Positions 42,378 to 52,976 of a stretch of DNA of 64,000 bases are shown here, piece by piece. The translations under genes were made by a program, and so were the position numbers. Origin of the DNA: Anthracocystis setariae (lineage: Eukaryota; Basidiomycota; Ustilaginomycetes; Ustilaginales; Ustilaginaceae); assembly GCA_928724745.1 (NCBI GenBank), contig CAKMXJ010000007.1, positions 186,001-250,000 on the forward strand, in the 5' to 3' direction. The first letter of the stretch is position 1; each line of letters opens with the position of its first letter. The notes beneath the pieces were generated by a model. The model searched no databases and had not been told where the DNA came from. It was given only the letters and a program-made list of their open reading frames with translations.

Positions 42378-43060
42378 TGTCACCAAATTTCGAGGCTTGG
42401 AAGGGTATGATGTTGAACACAGTTGAAGAATAGGCAGTCGCGAGCTGGCTGGCGTTGGTGGTGGTGGCTTATTTTTCCTTGCTCAAGCGAGCGATGTGTC
42501 TTGCGTCAAGAGCTGATGATGCAGTTAGTCATGTCACAAGGTGGGGAGAAAGAGAGTGATGGTTGAGATGGAGAGTAGCAAATCGAAAGGGATGAGGACG
42601 AGGACGAGGAGGAGGAGGAGGAGAGGAACGAGCGAGGAATATATACAGGACACGGATCGAGAATGGACGAGTGCCACTGGACAGAGAGCTAGGAGGCTTG
42701 CAACCAAGGATGTGAAAGGTCAAGACTTTGGCAAAGTTTGACGATTGCGAGTATAGCGTTGTCAATGAGTGTGAAATGGATGCGCGCAAGACACACTGAG
42801 ATGGAGATGGAGATGGTCGGTGGAAGCTGCGCGAGGAGCAGGATAAGCCGAAGGGCTGATTCAGTTGACAGAAAAGCTAAAGGCTCGCTGCATGCTGGAT
42901 GTGTGCGTTGTTGACTGCGTGCCAAGCCGTCCAACAACGAGCGGAGAAGGCATCGGTACTGGCTCAGCCGACTGAGCGTGGCTATGCTCCCCATTCATGG
43001 CACGCTTCCGAATGCAAGCCAAGCTTTATCGCATTTATTAGACCCTATCAATCGTTACTA

Positions 43061-43715
43061 CTGCTGTACTGTCACACAGTTCAGCGCTGCATCCGCCACA
43101 AGAAATGGATAATGATGATGATGATGATGCAACCCGAATGGATGCACTGGACTTGGCGGAATTGCAGTGTACAGTAGTGGTGCCTTTTTTTTTTTTTCTT
43201 TTTTTTTGGTCACCGGTGAAATGCTCCGTGTCGCACTTTATGCACGCCAAGACCAGGTGCATTCTGTCATTCTTTTTTCTTTCGCCCTCAGTTTGGGCAG
43301 TTCTACAGTACTTTACCATAGCGAGGAGAGAGTGCAGTGTAGGGTAGAGTACAGTAGTCGTGAGTGTGGGTCCTATTTTTGGGGTCATTCGATTTTCAAG
43401 CTTCTCCTGCCACTGATGGCTTAATGCCAACTACTGGTACAGTTTACTGTTCTTGCGACACTGCCCTCTGTTCACGTTGACGCCTTGGCATCTTGACTGC
43501 ATTCACCGTCATGTCTCTCTCTCTCTCTCTCGCGATCTGCTTCGAGTACACTACAGAAACCAATGATTCGCCTCTGTCTTGTCTCGGTGATCATATGCTC
43601 ATGCTCATGCCTATGTTCATGCTCTGCCACGTGAAGAGATATCTTGCCTCTCCACTCTACTTTCGAAGCGATCCTTGTCGATGCTAACCAGGATGTACAG
43701 TATATTGGTACAGTG
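43061..43715. repeat. Cluster of TACTGTA-family motifs
   Basis: Copies read at 43064 (TGTACTGTC), 43169 (GTGTACAGTAG), 43303 (CTACAGTACTT), 43347 (GAGTACAGTAG), 43437 (GGTACAGTTTACTGT), and 43694 (TGTACAGTATATTGGTACAGTG). This is the densest cluster in the window and lies in non-coding DNA. Confidence 0.55.
43514..43532. repeat. (TC)n microsatellite
   Basis: About nine TC units. Confidence 0.85.
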
Positions 43716-44246
43716 GGCCCTATTGCCTCTGTCAAAGCTCGATCCATCGACAAGCCGAGTGGCTCAAACCTGTCGGCTTGACCAGTCTCATTTCGATTCA
43801 AGTCAACCCACCCCGAACCTCTGAAGCAAAAGGAGGCGTGCCTCAGAAATTCTGCCAAACTGAAAGCGGAACAAAGACGCTAATCAGAACCATTTTCCAA
43901 CGATCGAACGGAACAAAGAAAGGAAGAAAGAAAGAAAGAAAGCTTGCTTCTGTGAAATCGAGGCTGTGCATTGTACTGGTAGCGTAGTGCGTGAGCTAAA
44001 GGTGCTCTCCTTTCTTCCGCTTCCGTGGCTTGCCATTCCAGTCTCTTGTGAATTTTTTCAATTTGAATTTTGATTTCAAGTGTCCCCACAATTAGGCGAA
44101 GAGCAAAATGTCTTGGCATAGGGTCTTGGCTCGCATCATCGTCATGATCGTGTTCAGCTCGGCTTCTATAGATAGCCTTTCCTTTCGCACTACGACTTTC
44201 GTCAGAACCGGCGTCAAGCGTTGCAATTGAAGGCGGACCACGCCAT

Positions 44247-47174
44247 TCAAATTTCGAGACGTTCGAAACTGTACGCGCCAACAAGCATACTCTGCTCGAA
44301 CAACTGAACACGGCGCGTCTTGGTCTCACCCTGAGTACCCAGCCTAATTCCCAAGCCACCGCCCATCTCAGCCCTCGCCGCAGCCTCCGCCTTGCTGCTC
44401 GTGCTCACTTTCTGATTGCCCGCCGACGCCATAGCACCGCCAGCCGCAAGAACGCCGCCGCTTTCCTTGGTTTTCTTGCTCGCCCAAGTCGCCACCAGTT
44501 CGCTCTCCTGCTGCAGCTTGGCAAATGCCGACAGAGGCGCGTTGAGCAGCTGCAAAGTCGAGAGCAGCTGTTCGTAGCGAGACACAGTCGATGCCAGCGA
44601 CTGCACTGTGTCAGACAAAGCAGGCGTCGCGAGAATCAAGGGAAAGAACGTGTCCAAGGCATCAATGGCCAGAGCCATAACAGCTTGGCCACTGGGCGCC
44701 TTAGCCTTGCCAACTGCAGCGACCAAATCGTCGTCACTTTGAGCGCCGAGTGGCAGCTGGATCGTCTGGCTGAGCCATGCATCGCAGATCTGGAACAGCG
44801 CCCTGACTTGATTCACATCGTCGCGCAAATGAGCCTTGAGCGCCGTTCGCAGCGCAGGTCTGGATACTGGTACTTGCACCACCTGCGAGAGCAACGCCAT
44901 CGAGGAAGCCAAACCCGCTGGCTTGGAAGCACGACGTCCCGTCTGTCGGCTCTGTACAAGACCTCGCAGCGCCAGTGTGAGACAGGAGACAACCGTGGTC
45001 TCGCTGATATCAACAAGCCTGTCGAGAGCGACGCCAGCAAGTTGTGGATCGCGCTGAGCTCCAAGTCTCGCCCAGAATTCCGTGATGCCAGCATTGCTAG
45101 TGGCCACGGGTCGAATCGTCGCAAAGATGAAAGGATGAACCCGGGGGTGTTGAAGCAGAGTAAGCAATGCTGCTCGAGGAAAGAGTGGAGCAGCTGCATC
45201 GTTGCTGTTGCGCTGTGAAGTAGCAGGCAGCAGTAGATCGAGCAACTCGCTGAAGAATTGGTTGTCGGCTTCGGAACCAGAGAGGGTCTCGAGCATGCGT
45301 CCGTCGATGGTGGCGGCCTCGATGAACTTCAAGAGCGCTTCGTTGATTTCTTTGTTCTTGTTGGCAGGTGTACCATCCATCTGGGCAATGTTGGTTATTT
45401 GCTTAAGAAGCTGCGATCGACTTGCATCCGACGAGGCACTTGTCGCAGCGTTGACCGTCGCTGCGGAACCCGAGGCGTGAATCCATTGTGCGGTGAGCTG
45501 CCCCTTGCCGAGCACGTCATGCAGTACACTTGCTTGCGGCACAACGAATGGCATCGAGAGAACGCAAACTCGACGATGCTGCAGCTGAGCCACGATTTCG
45601 GACTTTGAGCTGGAATTGGGAGGGCTCGAGAATCGAGTGGGAGGCCCAATAGTGATGATGGCTGTGGAACCAGCGATGCGCGTTGCGGAAACTGTTGAAG
45701 TGCTCTGAAGCAAGCTGGAAGGCGAAGCAGACTCGGATGCTGGGACAAAAGGCACAGGCCAATCGATCTGTCGCAGCACGGCACTGAGCTCCAGGTCAAC
45801 AATGAGAGCAGCGACTCGCTCCTTGCCAGCGGTGGCAGGAGTTGCACGGGTGACGCCGACAACGAGAGCATGGTCTCGGCTGAGAAGCAAGGCACACAGT
45901 GGCGATGCAGAGGATGAGGAGGATGGACGTGCGCTACTAGGAAGGGCAAGAGCAGGCAAGATGCTGGTGTTGATGTTTGTAAGCAATGGCTCGCCGTTGA
46001 TGGAGGTGGCGAGCGACATGGAGGTGAGGTGACCGTTGATACCGAGAATGACCAGACGGCCTTGTGGATGCAATTGAACATCTTGGATGTGTCGGGCGAC
46101 GTTGGTGCCAGGGAGCTTGATGCTACCGAGCTTGACGGTGGAAATGGTCGAATCCGAAGAACCATCAAAGCTCTTGACAAAAGCGGTGAGTTCAAGTGTC
46201 AGCGCACCGCTCGGGACAGCTGTAGCTGGCAGAGAGGCGTGGGCGGCTGTGTCGTGGTCTTCTCCACCGTCTAAGTTGCTTGCATCCTTTCTGGAACGCT
46301 TGCTTCTCTTTTTCTTTTTCGAGGAATCGTCGTCGGTGACGGTGGTTGCAGTGGCGACAGCGATGGTTGATGTGACGGCTACTCGAAGCCCAACAAGGGC
46401 GGCCTCTTCGATTCGAGAGTTGCCCGAGACGAGACGCTTAGCTGAGCTTGGATCGAGGAGATTGACGTGATAGTGAGCTCGCTGCTGACCGTCTGGCTGA
46501 TGCGAGGATCGAACGGTGTCGACGACATCGAGTGCTGAGCTGGCCGACTCGATGGAAGCCTGATCGTCGAAGGTGAGAGGGAGGGCCGAGACGATGGTAA
46601 GGCTGTCGTCGGGGTGGGTCAAGATGAGACGGCCGTCGGCGAGAGCGTGGATGAGACGGATGGACTTGGCAAGGGAGAGCACTTGTTTATTGACGTGGAC
46701 CTCGGCACTCTCCTTGCCCTTGGCAGAGAGGTGTTCGATGTAAGCGCAAAGCTGATGTGCAGCGGTGACGACAGAGGCTCGAGACTTGGTGCGTGTGTGT
46801 GTGTCGATGCCGACATAGGTGATTCGGAGCAAGCGACCGCCGCCGATGGAGCGCAGCAGTGTGAGCGGGGCGGATGAGGCGGTTTCAGCAGAAGCGAGGG
46901 TGAAGCTTTGGATGGGAGTCTGTGTGAGAGGATTGACGAGATTGAGCGCATTGCCGGCGACAAGGATAGGGAGCGTTGCCTTGAGTCGGCGCAGAGAGCT
47001 GACGTCGGATGAGAGCCTGTAGGCTGCGCCGACGCAAACGGTAGCATTCTTGACTGTAGAAGAGCCGGCCGCTGGAAGAGCTGCGTGACGAGCGAGTTCA
47101 GCAGCGTCGGGACTTGGATGTGAAAGCAGCGTGATGGGCTGCGTTAGCTCGGGATGAGCCGATGCCGATGCCAT
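44247..47174 (-). CDS. Putative NOL11/Utp8-like nucleolar protein (975 aa)
   Basis: The first 550 residues read like a degenerate beta-propeller: repeated short strands such as PILVAGNALNLVNP, DGRLILTHPDDSLTIVS and GRLVILGINGHLTSMS. A basic block KKKKRSKRSRKD near residue 285 may direct it to the nucleus. The second half is helical. The C-terminus, ...LFEQSMLVGAYSFERLEI after a conserved helix pair, resembles the end of NOL11 (YSIEVLELF), a partner of the t-UTP part of the small-subunit processome. The resemblance is short and from recall, so treat it as a hypothesis; a generic WD-like scaffold is the alternative. ATG at 47174; single exon; no membrane segment. If correct it acts in pre-rRNA transcription and processing. 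Confidence 0.5.
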   Translation of the reverse strand: MASASAHPELTQPITLLSHPSPDAAELARHAALPAAGSSTVKNATVCVGAAYRLSSDVSSLRRLKATLPILVAGNALNLVNPLTQTPIQSFTLASAETASSAPLTLLRSIGGGRLLRITYVGIDTHTRTKSRASVVTAAHQLCAYIEHLSAKGKESAEVHVNKQVLSLAKSIRLIHALADGRLILTHPDDSLTIVSALPLTFDDQASIESASSALDVVDTVRSSHQPDGQQRAHYHVNLLDPSSAKRLVSGNSRIEEAALVGLRVAVTSTIAVATATTVTDDDSSKKKKRSKRSRKDASNLDGGEDHDTAAHASLPATAVPSGALTLELTAFVKSFDGSSDSTISTVKLGSIKLPGTNVARHIQDVQLHPQGRLVILGINGHLTSMSLATSINGEPLLTNINTSILPALALPSSARPSSSSSASPLCALLLSRDHALVVGVTRATPATAGKERVAALIVDLELSAVLRQIDWPVPFVPASESASPSSLLQSTSTVSATRIAGSTAIITIGPPTRFSSPPNSSSKSEIVAQLQHRRVCVLSMPFVVPQASVLHDVLGKGQLTAQWIHASGSAATVNAATSASSDASRSQLLKQITNIAQMDGTPANKNKEINEALLKFIEAATIDGRMLETLSGSEADNQFFSELLDLLLPATSQRNSNDAAAPLFPRAALLTLLQHPRVHPFIFATIRPVATSNAGITEFWARLGAQRDPQLAGVALDRLVDISETTVVSCLTLALRGLVQSRQTGRRASKPAGLASSMALLSQVVQVPVSRPALRTALKAHLRDDVNQVRALFQICDAWLSQTIQLPLGAQSDDDLVAAVGKAKAPSGQAVMALAIDALDTFFPLILATPALSDTVQSLASTVSRYEQLLSTLQLLNAPLSAFAKLQQESELVATWASKKTKESGGVLAAGGAMASAGNQKVSTSSKAEAAARAEMGGGLGIRLGTQGETKTRRVQLFEQSMLVGAYSFERLEI

Positions 47175-47659
47175 GGTGTGGTGTGGTGTAGTGTGGCGTC
47201 GATTCGATTCGATGGCTCAGCGACAGTGGTCTAGATGCACAATGGTGAGATAGTGATGAGCAAAGTGTCAGCCGGAATTGACCCGAAGAAGCTTTCTTTG
47301 GTATCACTCGACGAAAAATTCCAAGAAGGAGACAACAGAGAAGAGAGAGATTTCTGTTACTCTGCTCTGATCCGCATTTTTTTTTTTCTCTTGAACCCTC
47401 CACGCGAAGAATGTACTGAACAAAACAAATTTGTCAGCATGACAAGCTTTTGGTAAGAATAGGTGCTATGAATTAAAGGTCTAACAAAAGTCGGGAAAAT
47501 CATGTCTGAGCTCCGCTCCTGCCGTTCTCTGCATCCATTCACAAGGTCTGCTGCCTGGCTCCATCAATGGACACGGTAGAAACAAAGCAGCAGATCTGGC
47601 TGAACATGTTCATTACTACCTTGCAACAAAGAATAGTAGAGTACAGCTACCACTTACAG

Positions 47660-47920
47660 TCACTCTGATAACTTTGTGGCAAAAGCCAGCTGCACGTTGG
47701 ATGCATGAATCTTCTTTTGGGGCCAAGAGGGACTGCCCGCTCGCATAGGCGGGGCGTTCTGATTTGCAGGGTCAGCGCCTCCAGGGTTCACAGCAACGCC
47801 GCTGCCACTGTTAGCGGTCAACGAGCTGGTTGGTCTCCCAACGTGAAACCCATTGGCTCGGCTGAGGATGTCTTTCGCTCGAATGGAATTCAGACTGTAA
47901 TGGTGTGTCAGAGCTAATGA
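47660..47920 (-). CDS. Possible terminal exon of an unrecognised gene (uncertain)
   Basis: The frame reads RAKDILSRANGFHVGRPTSS...GGADPANQNAPPMRAG...IHASNVQLAFATKLSE and stops at 47660. Composition and length of clean sequence are more protein-like than neighbouring chance frames. Upstream in the same frame lies His/Ile-rich sequence from the simple repeat, so a splice acceptor would be expected near 47890-47920 (ATTACAG occurs there). No upstream exon was identified. No family recognised. Low confidence. Confidence 0.2.
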   Translation of the reverse strand, partial: SLALTHHYSLNSIRAKDILSRANGFHVGRPTSSLTANSGSGVAVNPGGADPANQNAPPMRAGSPSWPQKKIHASNVQLAFATKLSE

Positions 47921-47937
47921 CCATTTCGGTATTGTGT

Positions 47938-47982
47938 TGAATGAATGAATGAATGTATGAATGAATGGATGGATGGATGGCT
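47938..47982. repeat. (GAAT)n/(GGAT)n tetranucleotide repeat
   Basis: Imperfect run of ATGA units followed by ATGG units. Confidence 0.85.
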
Positions 47983-48216
47983 GCGTGAGCAAGTGCGTGC
48001 GTGCGTGTGCTTGCTTCAGTGTGGGCCAAAGCAACACTACTGTGAGTTGCATGGAACGGTGCAGGTCGTGCAGATGGAGACGCAGAGCAGCCCCAGAAGG
48101 AGCGCATGTGCCGCGCTCGAATTAGAGACAGATTTGTGCGCATCCAATCCATTTGAGCAGATTATTGAGGGTTTTGCTGCCAGTTGCAGTTTGGATTTGA
48201 TACACATACAGTCCCA

Positions 48217-48262
48217 TACTGTACAATGCAGTACTGAAATGGTACCAGACTGTACTGTACAC
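48217..48262. repeat. TACTGTA-family motif cluster
   Basis: Within 46 bases: CATACTGTACAATG, GCAGTACTG and GACTGTACTGTACACC. The last is a near-palindrome. Confidence 0.6.
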
Positions 48263-48684
48263 CTGTAAAAATTCAGCGGTGTAGCGTTTGGAATTGCAGG
48301 CTGCCACGCACGCTCAAATTGAGTCAAAAGGGTTCTCTTCTGCAGTGCAATGCAACTCGCACAGCACACCCTTTATAAGTTGGCGAAATTTAGCACGCAA
48401 GTTGACAGTGCTCTACAGCAACGGCTTTCTGCTCTGCCATCGGAGTAGTACCGATTTTGTTCCGGCCCGTGTTACAGTTGCAAGTAGTGCAGGAAAACGC
48501 AAAGCTCCACGATTGGGCGCTACAGTACAGTGTGGTATCAGAATTTTAACGTTTCTGGATTGGCAACGCGCATTAGGCAGTGTCGAGCGCCCTTTTTTTT
48601 TTTTTGGTGCACTTCGGCTGAGCCGGTCCTGCCTGTCGCTTGCCTCTTCTCGACATCGATTGCAGATCGCCACATAAAGCCCTT

Positions 48685-48689
<5 letters not shown>

Positions 48690-48722
<33 letters not shown>

Positions 48723-48739
48723 TCTCTCTCTCTCTCTCT
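48690..48739. repeat. Compound (TG)n(TC)n microsatellite
   Basis: About 15 TG units followed directly by about 9 TC units. Confidence 0.93.
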
Positions 48740-49403
48740 TTGCCTGTATCTGTGGGACTGGCTTTTGTCCTTTCGACCTGTTCCATCACATCCTTGGATC
48801 ACTATCGACCTACCTTACCGCGCCTCCATCCCTACCTTTTACGCATCACTTGTCATCAGCTACTCAGCTTTGCATCGCTCCAGCGTCAACGACCCAGTTG
48901 ATCTCGAACACTGCCCGCCGTTGTATCAGTAGTAGGATCCACTTCTTTGCCCACCCATCTTGAGCCGACTCGCTACATCTAGGTTTCATTTCCTCTCAAA
49001 CCCCAACACACCTTTGCAGCGAGTCAAGCCCAGCCACCGTGGCGCAGATCTTGGTTAGCACATCGGTGCTGCTTGCCTCTGCGTGATTTGCATCGGTCAA
49101 TTTGCATGGTCCCAGTCCGCAACTTTCATCTCGATCGACGCAGCACATAACAATGACGCCTTATTGGTTTTAATACCTTGCATCAATCTTTACAACACTG
49201 CGCCGAGCGACCATACCTACGGCCCACAAGACTTTTCCAACCATCCATACCCGCTCAAACGACCTATTTACAGCCCCTGACTTCCCGACATACACTGCCC
49301 TGGCAGCTTTCTTTCCGAATTCGTCTTTTTTTCCTCTCCTGAAACGGCTTACGCATACCACTGCGATTTGAAGCTATCGTGCAACTAGTGAGGCAGGTCA
49401 ATC

Positions 49404-52400
49404 ATGCCTGCCTCGACAGAAAACAATCAAGGCGGCCTCACTCATATCCCCAGCTTCATCAGTGCTCGCTCCGCCAATGCCCTCATCTCGGAGGATCGTC
49501 CTACCCGCATTCAAGCCGAGACGCTGCTCATCCTCAACGCCTTGCTCGATGAGTTGCTACAGTCCATCCTCAGCTCGGCAAAAAGTCTCGCAACGGATCG
49601 CATCAAGTCGGATGGTGTCCTCAAAGTTCTCAACAACAACTTGCTAGCCAAAGATGCCGTTCTCGAGGCCGAGCTCGAGTATCGCGCCTATCTCGACGGC
49701 AAACGTGCCGAGGGCGCCAAAGTTCCCCTCGGACTCATGTCAACCTCGCGACTGGACGGCACCGACGACTTTCCCGTTCAGAACGCCTACAAAGCACTTA
49801 GACTGCGCTGCCAGTATTGTTCCACGCTAAGCGACTACGATGACCAAGACGGCGCCAAGGATCAAAATCTCATGAGCACTGACGGCCGACCGGTAGCTAC
49901 AGTCACGGCGGGGGTCGCCATCTACGTTACAGCTTTGCTCGAATTCGTCGGTCAGCACATTCTCCAAAACGTAGCCAGGGTCATCGAGCGCGACAACTCG
50001 GACGAAGCTAGTCTCTACGATCTTCGTGCCGCCATCACCGAGGACGAGCAGTTCAATCCGCTATACAACAAGATGTCGATCAAGCACGAACTTACTCGCC
50101 GCATCAGTGCGCTCGAGGCTCGTCAGGGTGCTCACCGCGGTCTAGGATCAGAGCCGAGGATCGTCAAACCCTGGCAAGTCCCCACAGAAGGCGACTTTGA
50201 CGAAGCTGCCGCACCTACCCTCTTTTCGTCCAAACGTGCCTCCATACACCATCTCCCACGGACTGACAACAGCGGTTCATCCGCATCCTCGTCCTCCAGG
50301 CACGGCCATGCCACATCGAGCAGCTTGGGCCACACAGAAGGATCTTCTTTGCGTATCAGCACGTCAACACTGCGCACATCATCGTCGCTTGCCAACAACG
50401 GTGTTGACGGCAACAACGCTACCTCCCCAGGCGGCAGCCTCGCCAATCACGCGGGATCCAAGCCCTCCACCGGCTCTGCCAGGGGTCGAATAGACGCAGC
50501 AGGCAGCAATACCGGTAGCTTCAGTCGCCGACAGAGCACAGAACGAAGCTGGTCCGGCGTCTTCGGCAGTATGAAGCGACGCAACAGCTTCAAGCAAGGC
50601 TCCGAGAATACTGGCACTTCAGCAGCGCTCCTTTCACCCACAAACGGAAGCTTTCCCGTCGACAGCCCGACGGACGCCTCCATGGATCCTGACGATGATT
50701 TCGAGGCGCTCATGAAGTCCAACCAGACCATGAAGGTGTCGCTGACGCCAAACCGTCTTCATACCATCGAGGTAGCCAAGAAAGGCGACGAAGCCCACCT
50801 AGCTCCCGTCCGCAGACGGCCTGGTACGGCTGGAATGCGTGAAGACTCCGCTTCTGCTGATCTCGCCCTTGGTCGTGGCCCGAGCCCCGCACCAACACAC
50901 AGCTCACGTGTTTCTTCGGGTGGCGACCCCTTCTCCCCCAACGCCAGCATGGCAATGGAGAGAACGTCGACCAGCAGTGCGAATGCCTCGGATGGAGCTG
51001 TCACTCGACCCAACTCCCGCGCTTCGCTTCAAACGGCGATGCGACCCGAACGACGTACTGCAGCTCCCCCGCCGTCATCCTATCGCAGTCCCTCGCCCGC
51101 TCTGATCGGCAAGTCCCACTTGCTGTCGCGCGAGGTCGCGGAGGAAGACACCTCTTCTGGAGTCCCACTGCCTTCGCCCTTACGTCCAAATCGACCACGC
51201 CTGCAGCCGCGTGATAGCGAAGGAGAGCGCAACTCATCCACAGCTCAGGATCTTGTCGACCTTTTCAAGTCGACGCCCCCTTCTGCCACGCAAGAGAGGT
51301 TTAGCAATTTTGACTCGGACTCTGGCTCGATGACCGAGCGTACCACCAAGAAGTCTGCGATGAGCGATCGCGTGCGTACGTTGTTCGGTCGCAAGTCTAC
51401 CAGTAGCACGGGTCACGGCTCGCCCACTTCCCAGACTCACAAGCTGCGTGCGCACCAACGCGCTGATACCAAAGCGAGTCTCGAAGCGTCACAGGATACG
51501 TACATCACCAGCAGCACTACCAATTCAATGGAGCAGACGCGATCGCTCACCTCGGCCAAGGAAATGCCTTTCAATCGAACCGCCGCTTCCCGCTCATCGA
51601 CCTCCACTTCGGAACATCCCATGGCGAATGCAGATGCGGGAGAGGTCAAATCCACTCCCAATGTCACTGTGATCGAGCCCGAGCCCACTCCGGCTAGTGG
51701 AGCCAACGGGTTAGGTACGGGCGCGGCCATGGCGGTGGCTGCAGCTGCTGGTATAGCTGGAACAGCCGCCGCGATTCGAAGCGCAAGCTATGGTTCTCGA
51801 ACTGCAGGCTACACCAGTCAATCGACCGGTACCGCGGAAACGGCAGCTCAGGACGAGGATTTGGTCGACGATGCGATGGCAAGTACCAGGAGTAAGACGA
51901 CGGAAGAGCTGGTGAGCCGAAAAGTGCCATGGGGCTACAAGCGCAACTCGGCAAGCATCCTGACGACCGAGCGCAATGGGCTGTCCAAGGCGGATCGACG
52001 CCGCAGCGTAGGCTATACGACCTCGAGCACAAATGCGGTGCTACCGATCCGCGTCGCTCCGAGCCGACCTGCATCTGACATTGGTCACGGATCATCGACA
52101 TTGCCGACTGCGTCGACCTCGGCCATGACTCACGAAGAAAGCGCTGCGCCTCCTGCATCAGCGAGCGCCACGCTGCGAGCTTCGAATGCACCAACCGCAT
52201 GGTCGGTGCCTGGAAATGCAACGGGAACGCGCACTCTGGCAAGAAGGGGCTCGCTCGGGTCAAGGTCTATTATGGCGAATCAGTCACGTCGACGCAGTGC
52301 AAACCTCGAGATGATTCAACAGCTCGCAGAATTGGAGCGGGCAATGCGCAATTGCCACACTGTCGATGAGTGCCGAGAGCTTGTTCGAAAGGCGATGCGC

Positions 52401-52976
52401 TCGGATGCGACATCTCTGTCCGCTGCCGAGACACGAGCCAACGGCGTCAACGGAGAAGAGCTGGCGCAGGACGAAGGCAAAGCGGAGGACAAGTCCGGCA
52501 ATGCATTGGTAGCGGCAATTGGCGTTGCTGTTGTTGGCGCAGCCGCCACGGCAATCGGTGAAGCGGCGCTTTCCGCACCCAAGGCGGACGCGGAAAATGC
52601 CACAAAGTCGGATGTCATCGACAATGAGATCAACGACGCGCAGAACCGCGGGTCGCACCCGAGCTTGCAGATCGGTAGCACCCAGCCGACTTCGAACGGG
52701 GCGAGGCAAGAAGCCACATCGCTGGACAAGGTGGATCAAGCGTTGGTAGTCGCATGGCTTCTCGGTGGTGACGATGATGTGGGGATGAGCCACGTGCAGG
52801 AGGTCAAAGATGGGGTACCTGCAGCGGTGGATACGTTTAAGGCGGATATCGACGACGGTGCGGTACGACAAGCGTCCGTGGACTCGCAAGTTTCTCGCGC
52901 AGGCTCACACGGTCACGCTTCCAGCAGCGTTGTATCGCTGCAGTCAAACTATAAGGATGCTCATGATGAGATCTAG
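49404..52976 (+). CDS. Tandem histone-fold protein with long disordered tail (1190 aa)
   Basis: I know no named fungal gene for it. Residues about 36-92 (RIQAETLLILNALLDELLQS, then LLAKDAVLEAELEYRAY) match the pattern of histone H2B from helix 1 to the C-terminal helix. Residues about 168-222 (TAGVAIYVTALLEFVGQHIL, then RVIERDNSDEASLYDLRAAI, then TEDEQFNPL) follow histone H2A, including the typical A.YV.A.LEF, RDN and AI..DE....L positions. Two folds in one chain recall the histone-like domain of the Ras exchange factor SOS, but no GEF domain is seen here. The rest is Ser/Thr-rich with phosphosite-like RRxS motifs, two small hydrophobic Ala/Gly-rich stretches (about residues 770-790 and 1030-1050) and a charged helix (about 965-995). 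Nuclear or membrane role unknown. ATG at 49404. Confidence 0.75.
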   Translation: MPASTENNQGGLTHIPSFISARSANALISEDRPTRIQAETLLILNALLDELLQSILSSAKSLATDRIKSDGVLKVLNNNLLAKDAVLEAELEYRAYLDGKRAEGAKVPLGLMSTSRLDGTDDFPVQNAYKALRLRCQYCSTLSDYDDQDGAKDQNLMSTDGRPVATVTAGVAIYVTALLEFVGQHILQNVARVIERDNSDEASLYDLRAAITEDEQFNPLYNKMSIKHELTRRISALEARQGAHRGLGSEPRIVKPWQVPTEGDFDEAAAPTLFSSKRASIHHLPRTDNSGSSASSSSRHGHATSSSLGHTEGSSLRISTSTLRTSSSLANNGVDGNNATSPGGSLANHAGSKPSTGSARGRIDAAGSNTGSFSRRQSTERSWSGVFGSMKRRNSFKQGSENTGTSAALLSPTNGSFPVDSPTDASMDPDDDFEALMKSNQTMKVSLTPNRLHTIEVAKKGDEAHLAPVRRRPGTAGMREDSASADLALGRGPSPAPTHSSRVSSGGDPFSPNASMAMERTSTSSANASDGAVTRPNSRASLQTAMRPERRTAAPPPSSYRSPSPALIGKSHLLSREVAEEDTSSGVPLPSPLRPNRPRLQPRDSEGERNSSTAQDLVDLFKSTPPSATQERFSNFDSDSGSMTERTTKKSAMSDRVRTLFGRKSTSSTGHGSPTSQTHKLRAHQRADTKASLEASQDTYITSSTTNSMEQTRSLTSAKEMPFNRTAASRSSTSTSEHPMANADAGEVKSTPNVTVIEPEPTPASGANGLGTGAAMAVAAAAGIAGTAAAIRSASYGSRTAGYTSQSTGTAETAAQDEDLVDDAMASTRSKTTEELVSRKVPWGYKRNSASILTTERNGLSKADRRRSVGYTTSSTNAVLPIRVAPSRPASDIGHGSSTLPTASTSAMTHEESAAPPASASATLRASNAPTAWSVPGNATGTRTLARRGSLGSRSIMANQSRRRSANLEMIQQLAELERAMRNCHTVDECRELVRKAMRSDATSLSAAETRANGVNGEELAQDEGKAEDKSGNALVAAIGVAVVGAAATAIGEAALSAPKADAENATKSDVIDNEINDAQNRGSHPSLQIGSTQPTSNGARQEATSLDKVDQALVVAWLLGGDDDVGMSHVQEVKDGVPAAVDTFKADIDDGAVRQASVDSQVSRAGSHGHASSSVVSLQSNYKDAHDEI

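Larger units (their letters stand above)
42378..44246. other. 1.9 kb intergenic with dense TACTGTA-type motifs
   Basis: No supportable gene. Holds the GA/GAG-rich leader side of the Ca-ATPase, T runs near 43183-43208, a (TGA)n stretch near 43110, a (TC)n run at 43514-43532, an AAAG-type run at 43917-43940 and a dense set of TACTGTA-family motifs (43061-43715). Confidence 0.6.
47175..49403. other. 2.2 kb divergent intergenic region
   Basis: Between two divergently transcribed genes. Contains an AATG/GGAT-type repeat (about 47938-47982), a TACTGTA motif cluster (48217-48262), a T run near 48591, and compound TG/TC microsatellites. A minus-strand frame ending at 47660 looks partly protein-like (see its own entry). 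The last 400 bases are CT- and CAC-rich, a likely long leader of the plus-strand gene. Confidence 0.6.
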
